Of a stretch of DNA of 64,000 nucleotides, positions 60,212 through 64,000 are shown one piece after another (position 1 is the stretch's first letter; each line of letters starts with the position of its first letter). The DNA is taken from positions 868,001 to 932,000 of the forward strand of contig NZ_CP098813.1 in assembly GCF_036825535.1 (NCBI RefSeq), in the 5' to 3' direction. This DNA comes from Parasalinivibrio latis. Its GTDB lineage: Bacteria; Pseudomonadota; Gammaproteobacteria; Enterobacterales; Vibrionaceae. The position numbers were made by a program, and so were the translations under genes. The notes under the pieces were generated by a model. It was not told the origin of the DNA, ran no database searches, and was given only the letters and a program-made list of their open reading frames with translations.

Positions 60212-60886
60212 TTACCCAGCCTGCTGTACCACCATTTTGGGTGAAGATGCCACGCTTAATATCACGCCCAGTACCACACCCAGCATGGCTGCAAAGATGA
60301 CCTGGAAGGTTTCCGGCAGTAAGAACGTCACCGTATGTGCCGGGATCCAGAAGAAGGGGATGGTCTTTTTAAATACAAATCCGTACTGCTTCTGCCAGTC
60401 AATTTGGGAGAATTTGGCCGCCATATCTATTGGGGTGACCAGTGCACGCATTTGACCTCCACAATCTGCGATATGCATATCGGTGATTTTATGCATGGTC
60501 ATAAACATCGGGGCGAAAATCAGGTTCAGGCCGAGGCTGATAGCAAAAGCGTCCAGTATCGCGTTGGCAGGCAAGCCCAGTGTTTTCACTACGATTGGCA
60601 TACCGGTGGCAAAGACAACAAACCCGGCTTTGATAACAGCACCAAGCAGGAACCAGACCGCCATTTTTGGCAGTACGCCGAAACCATCAATGTTCCAGTT
60701 TCCTGAAGATACACGTTTGCCCAGCACCTCGCCGAAGGTGGCGAGCAGGGCGAATTTCAGGCCGGACATAATGTAAGCGTGTTCGGTGGTAAGGCTGGCA
60801 AATAGTGTGCCCAACCCCGGTGTGAGGTAAACAGCGGCAATAAACACGGTAATGATGCTGAGAATCAGCCAGTCATCCTTTTTCAT
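60212..60886 (-). CDS. Small membrane protein, possibly Mpv17/PMP22-like
   Basis: A 224-residue protein with four to five hydrophobic segments. FKKTIPFFWIPAHTVTFLLP followed by ETFQVIFAAMLGVVLGVILS resembles the C-terminal signature of Mpv17/PMP22 proteins (W..P..N/TF..P...R/QV.....). The similarity is from memory and only moderate. Its start overlaps the MFS gene by 14 bases, so the two are translationally coupled. Function unknown; probably accessory to transport or metabolism of the amidohydrolase substrate. Confidence 0.65.
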   Translation of the reverse strand: MKKDDWLILSIITVFIAAVYLTPGLGTLFASLTTEHAYIMSGLKFALLATFGEVLGKRVSSGNWNIDGFGVLPKMAVWFLLGAVIKAGFVVFATGMPIVVKTLGLPANAILDAFAISLGLNLIFAPMFMTMHKITDMHIADCGGQMRALVTPIDMAAKFSQIDWQKQYGFVFKKTIPFFWIPAHTVTFLLPETFQVIFAAMLGVVLGVILSVASSPKMVVQQAG

Positions 60887-62114
60887 TGATTATTCCTTGG
60901 GAAGGTAGCGGAGGTGTAGGTAAGTAAAACGGGCAGAATTTGCTGCCCAATACGCAGAGGATGCCGAGCAGGCAAGCACCTGCGGCAAACATTGGAACGT
61001 ATTCGATGCCAAGCCTTGCGGTGACATAGGAGTTGGCAAAGCCGGCGAGCATATTCCCGGCACCGGAGAAGGCCATAAACAGAGTCAGTGCCAGGGTATT
61101 TCCGCGGCCTTTGCTCAGGGTAGATGCCTGTATCTGGGAGCCTGTCATCATAAAAGGCCAGGTCCAGCGGTTTACGGCAATCATCAGCATGACGACCGGA
61201 ATAAGTGCGTTACCCATGTTCAGGGCGCAGTACGAAAAAACGATAAAGACGAGGAACTTAATGGTCGAGGCGCCTATTAAAACGCTGTCAGCGCCAAACC
61301 GGGTGGTAAGGGTGCCGATAAAGGGATAGAAACCCAAAGCGACAAGACCGGCAATACTGATGACCATGCTTGATTGAACCGGGGGCAGCAGGAATACCTC
61401 TTCCATCAGTACCGGGAATGGCAGGAACAGGATTTGTGCAGAGAAACAAAGCAATGCCCACCCCAGAACCATCAGGCCGAATGGTGAGAGGAGCAGTGCT
61501 TTTGTCTGACCTGCAACCCGCCCCTGGCTCTGGCTTGTGCTGTCGTCACCGGCTTGGTATTCCGGCAGGATGCGCAGGCAGAAAATGCTGGTAACCAGTA
61601 AACCTACCCCGCCAAGGGAAACACCCCGGATGGGATCTGCCATCAGTCCGGCGAGTGCAAAACCGATGACTTCACCGATGATAAAGGCTGCAATCAGCAT
61701 GCTTGTCCGGCTGTGCCATTGGTTTTCCTGAAAGCGTTTCACAATCAGCAGGTTCAGGATGGAATAGACACTGGCGTAGATCAGCCCCTGCAGGAACAGG
61801 TTCAGGAACAACAGGGCAAGGTGGGTGCAGTACGGAACGGTAAAAGCCAAAAGGGCATTGAGCAGGAAAAGCTTGGCTACGTTGTACTGTGGCCCATCCG
61901 TGAGGCGGATAAACTTCGACAGGAACGGGCTCATCAACGGCCCGGCTGTCCAGGCTGCCATGATCACCCCGATAAGGGCATTCCCGTTGGGATAGGTGTC
62001 AGCTATATGTTGCGGAATCAGCATGATGTTAAACGCTACGTTGAGTGCACCTAACACCACCATCAACAGGTACCAGGGTTCGATACTGTTTTTTACGTCG
62101 GTAAAGTTTTGCAT
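60873..62114 (-). CDS. MFS transporter
   Basis: A 413-residue major facilitator protein with about twelve hydrophobic segments. A hydrophilic central loop (QAGDDSTSQSQGRVAGQTKA) lies between halves. A run of Pro and Ser residues follows the last helix. Substrate unknown. ATG at 62114 is preferred over a TTG at 62120, though no strong ribosome binding site is seen. It lies between an amidohydrolase gene (38-base gap) and the small membrane protein gene (overlap), suggesting uptake or export of the amidohydrolase substrate or product. Confidence 0.82.
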   Translation of the reverse strand: MQNFTDVKNSIEPWYLLMVVLGALNVAFNIMLIPQHIADTYPNGNALIGVIMAAWTAGPLMSPFLSKFIRLTDGPQYNVAKLFLLNALLAFTVPYCTHLALLFLNLFLQGLIYASVYSILNLLIVKRFQENQWHSRTSMLIAAFIIGEVIGFALAGLMADPIRGVSLGGVGLLVTSIFCLRILPEYQAGDDSTSQSQGRVAGQTKALLLSPFGLMVLGWALLCFSAQILFLPFPVLMEEVFLLPPVQSSMVISIAGLVALGFYPFIGTLTTRFGADSVLIGASTIKFLVFIVFSYCALNMGNALIPVVMLMIAVNRWTWPFMMTGSQIQASTLSKGRGNTLALTLFMAFSGAGNMLAGFANSYVTARLGIEYVPMFAAGACLLGILCVLGSKFCPFYLPTPPLPSQGIINEKG

Positions 62115-62152
62115 AGTCAAATAAGGGGCAGGCTTGCGCCCGCCTCTCTCCG

Positions 62153-63898
62153 TCAGTTGACCATGATATCGCTGCCACCGATAACGGTGCCCACGATGCG
62201 GATATCCTTCAGGCGTTCACGAATCTCTTCTGTGGCTTCTTCTTCCAGAACGGTAAAGTCCGCCCACTTTCCAATTTCGATCGTGCCGCGCACATCGTCC
62301 TGGTGCGCCAGCCATGCGTGGTTGTAAGTAATTACTCGCATCGCTTCGTCGACTGTCAGGCACTGGTCTTCACCGTATACCACACCGGTCAGCGAGCGGC
62401 GGTTTACCGCACACCATGCTGAGAACAATGGGGACACTTCTGTCACCATGTCATCGGAGTGCACGCCATGCTTCAGGCCGTGATTGGTGGCGCTGCGACA
62501 GGCATCCATCCGGCGGACACCGTGCGGGCCGACGGTGAACTTGCAGTGCACATCACCCCAGAAGTAGATGTGGTTGGTGAACAGGTTCGGTGTTACACCC
62601 AGTTTCGCCATACGGTAAAACTGGTTCTCTGTTGCCAGCTGGCAGTGTTCCAGAGAGTGGCGGAAACCTAGGTCCGGGTTGTTGGCGCGTACCGACTCAA
62701 TGGCTTCCAGTGCCGCTTCTGTTGCGCCGTTACCGTTGGTATGGATGGAACAGGACATGCCGTGGCTTTCACCAATGGCGATTTGTTCAGCAAGAGCCTG
62801 TGCATTCATCAGCAGGTGGCCGTTTGGCTTGCCCGGTGTGACATACGGCTGGTCGGGCAGCAGGTGTGCGGTAAAGCCCTGGATGGAGCCGTCTGCCAGC
62901 ATTTTGTAGTTGCCGACGCTCAGGCGTGGGTTGTGTTCATTGCGCAGGGTTTCGATTGCTTCCCAACCGGTCTTGCCTTTGTATTCCCAACGGTCAACGG
63001 TAGAGAACCACGGTTCCATGTTCACTCTGGTGTGCAGGCGGCCCTGTTCCGCGCCCTGGATCCACGCTTCAGCCGCAACGTTACCTGGGGTAAGTGGGAA
63101 GTTGGTGCCTTTGTCTGTGATGGAGGTACAGCCGTTGATACGGGCAACCTTGGTCGCGATTTCACCGGCACCCAGCATGCCTTCCAGTGAGAAATCCATC
63201 TTGGATGCGCCTTTGGCAAACGCTGGCTGCATCATTGCAGGCTCTGCGATAGTACCGCTCAGGCGGCCGTCTTCGTAACGGAACAGGTTCGGGTCTTCCG
63301 GAAGGTCGTCATAGCCGCAAAGCACCAGAGCGCGGGAGTTCACGTTAATAACGTGTCCCGATGCGTGACCGAGGCAAATCGGGAAGTCGGTAGTGACGTT
63401 ATCCAGCACATCGCGTGTCACGTCAGCGTTGTTCAGCAGCAGTGGGTCAAAGCCCCAGCAGTTCAGCCATTGGGTTTCGGAAGATTCGAGGCGCTCGCGA
63501 TCCTGTTCAACCAGTTCCTTGAGGCGTGCAATCAATGCATCAACTGACTGGATACCCGGTAATACGGAGCCATCGGCAGCCTTTCGGTTTACATAGCCCA
63601 CGTAGTAAGAGTCACGCAGGTAAGCGCCCATGATGTGCGGGTGCATGTGGTGCTCGGAAAAGCCGGGGTACAGGTAGTTTTCGCGGAACTGGTCATTGAT
63701 CTCGATGGTGCAATGACGGGTTTCCAGTGCTTTCACAACGGTGTCTGTATCGCCGACTGCCACAATGTTGCCGTTTTGGGTTGCTACACACTCTGCAAAT
63801 GGAGTGTCCGGGTTCATGGTGATGACTTTCTTGGCAATGAAGACAGTTACAGGGGCAGCCATGTCAATCATTCGAAACGCGATATTGTTCATTTTCAT
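62153..63898 (-). CDS. YtcJ-like amidohydrolase (amidohydrolase family 3)
   Basis: A 581-residue metal-dependent hydrolase. Metal ligands are visible as LYPGFSEHHMHPHIMG (His-x-His), later SCSIHTNGNGATEAAL and FRHSLEHCQLA, and a final Asp in KHGVHSDDMVTEV. A C-terminal composite-sheet segment GTIEIGKWADFTVLEEE is typical. YtcJ-like enzymes hydrolyse amides or cyclic ureas; the substrate here is unknown. The ATG at 63898 has AAGGA nine bases before it; a GTG at 63922 overlaps the preceding gene's stop. It is part of a minus-strand operon with the MFS gene downstream and a partial gene upstream. Confidence 0.85.
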   Translation of the reverse strand: MKMNNIAFRMIDMAAPVTVFIAKKVITMNPDTPFAECVATQNGNIVAVGDTDTVVKALETRHCTIEINDQFRENYLYPGFSEHHMHPHIMGAYLRDSYYVGYVNRKAADGSVLPGIQSVDALIARLKELVEQDRERLESSETQWLNCWGFDPLLLNNADVTRDVLDNVTTDFPICLGHASGHVINVNSRALVLCGYDDLPEDPNLFRYEDGRLSGTIAEPAMMQPAFAKGASKMDFSLEGMLGAGEIATKVARINGCTSITDKGTNFPLTPGNVAAEAWIQGAEQGRLHTRVNMEPWFSTVDRWEYKGKTGWEAIETLRNEHNPRLSVGNYKMLADGSIQGFTAHLLPDQPYVTPGKPNGHLLMNAQALAEQIAIGESHGMSCSIHTNGNGATEAALEAIESVRANNPDLGFRHSLEHCQLATENQFYRMAKLGVTPNLFTNHIYFWGDVHCKFTVGPHGVRRMDACRSATNHGLKHGVHSDDMVTEVSPLFSAWCAVNRRSLTGVVYGEDQCLTVDEAMRVITYNHAWLAHQDDVRGTIEIGKWADFTVLEEEATEEIRERLKDIRIVGTVIGGSDIMVN

Positions 63899-63918
63899 GT
63901 TCTTTATTCCTTCACGAA

Positions 63919-64000
63919 TCACGCTTTTGAGGGTTCAGGGGTTTCAGGTTTTTTAGTCGGGGTTTTGGTCGTCCAGCCTTGGGTTGGAATGCCCATGAAG
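63919..64000 (-). CDS. C-terminal end of a gene running out of the window
   Basis: The minus-strand frame reads ...MGIPTQGWTTKTPTKKPETP and ends EPSKA-stop. Its stop codon lies 20 bases upstream of the amidohydrolase ATG. The Pro/Thr/Lys-rich tail looks like a cytoplasmic C-terminus of a transporter, but too little is present to name it. Close spacing suggests it is in the same operon. Confidence 0.6.
   Translation of the reverse strand, partial: FMGIPTQGWTTKTPTKKPETPEPSKA

Overview
The window looks like about 64 kb of chromosome from a marine gammaproteobacterium, most likely a member of the Vibrionaceae. The reasons are the mix of GlyGly-CTERM protease, DUF2799 lipoprotein, RpiR-type IolR with an IolC-DUF2090 fusion, algal-polysaccharide enzymes, mgl operon with adjacent chemoreceptor and a RAYT-type transposase. 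Genus is not resolved from sequence alone. No rRNA, tRNA or CRISPR array was seen. Coding density is high in the first 22 kb and lower, with A+T-richer genes, at 22.7-24.8, 43.4-47.0 and 58.6-60.1 kb.

Region 1 (0.3-21.5 kb) is an inositol catabolic region: iolC (copy 1), iolE, iolB, iolG, iolR, iolC (copy 2) and iolA. Between them lies an accessory block: two Gfo/Idh/MocA dehydrogenases, an IolE/MocC-like TIM-barrel protein, a single-NBD CUT2 sugar ABC transporter (permease, ATPase, binding protein), two LacI-family regulators and a phytanoyl-CoA-dioxygenase-like Fe(II)/2-oxoglutarate enzyme. It looks like a peripheral route that imports a modified cyclitol or glycoside and feeds it into the inositol pathway. 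iolD is not in the window. Repeated candidate operators (GRAA-N6-TTYC near iol genes; TTGAAA-N4-TTTCA near the accessory block) suggest two regulatory circuits.

Region 2 (21.6-30.7 kb) is mixed: a small P-loop kinase, a nucleotidyltransferase-like protein, a secreted phosphodiesterase with a hemopexin tail, a GCS2-like ligase beside an AstE/aspartoacylase-like hydrolase, a dicarboxylate/amino-acid symporter, a methyltransferase and a zinc-ribbon membrane protein.

Region 3 (30.8-47.0 kb) is a polyuronate utilisation locus. On the minus strand are a TRAP transporter (dctP, dctQ, dctM) and kduI, kduD, kdgK and eda, which take unsaturated-uronate products to pyruvate and glyceraldehyde 3-phosphate. 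Divergently are a FadR-type GntR regulator and three large secreted enzymes: a BNR_4 beta-propeller protein resembling ulvan lyases, a GH105 unsaturated glycuronyl hydrolase with three discoidin-like modules, and a PL8-type lyase with discoidin and CBM96/DNRLRE modules. The enzymes cut the polymer, GH105 releases unsaturated uronate, TRAP probably imports acidic products and kdu/kdg genes metabolise them.

Region 4 (47.2-53.9 kb) has a TauE/SafE permease, the mglBAC galactose/glucose transporter and a methyl-accepting chemotaxis protein. Region 5 (53.9-60.1 kb) is accessory. It holds a LysR regulator, a strong 29-bp palindrome, a small envelope protein and a serine hydrolase, bracketed by a direct repeat of the last 140 bp of the chemoreceptor gene. 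A RAYT transposase element with inverted ends follows, then a GlyGly-CTERM trypsin-like protease. Region 6 (60.2 kb to the end) is a minus-strand operon of a YtcJ-like amidohydrolase, an MFS transporter and a small membrane protein, with the 3' end of another gene at the edge.
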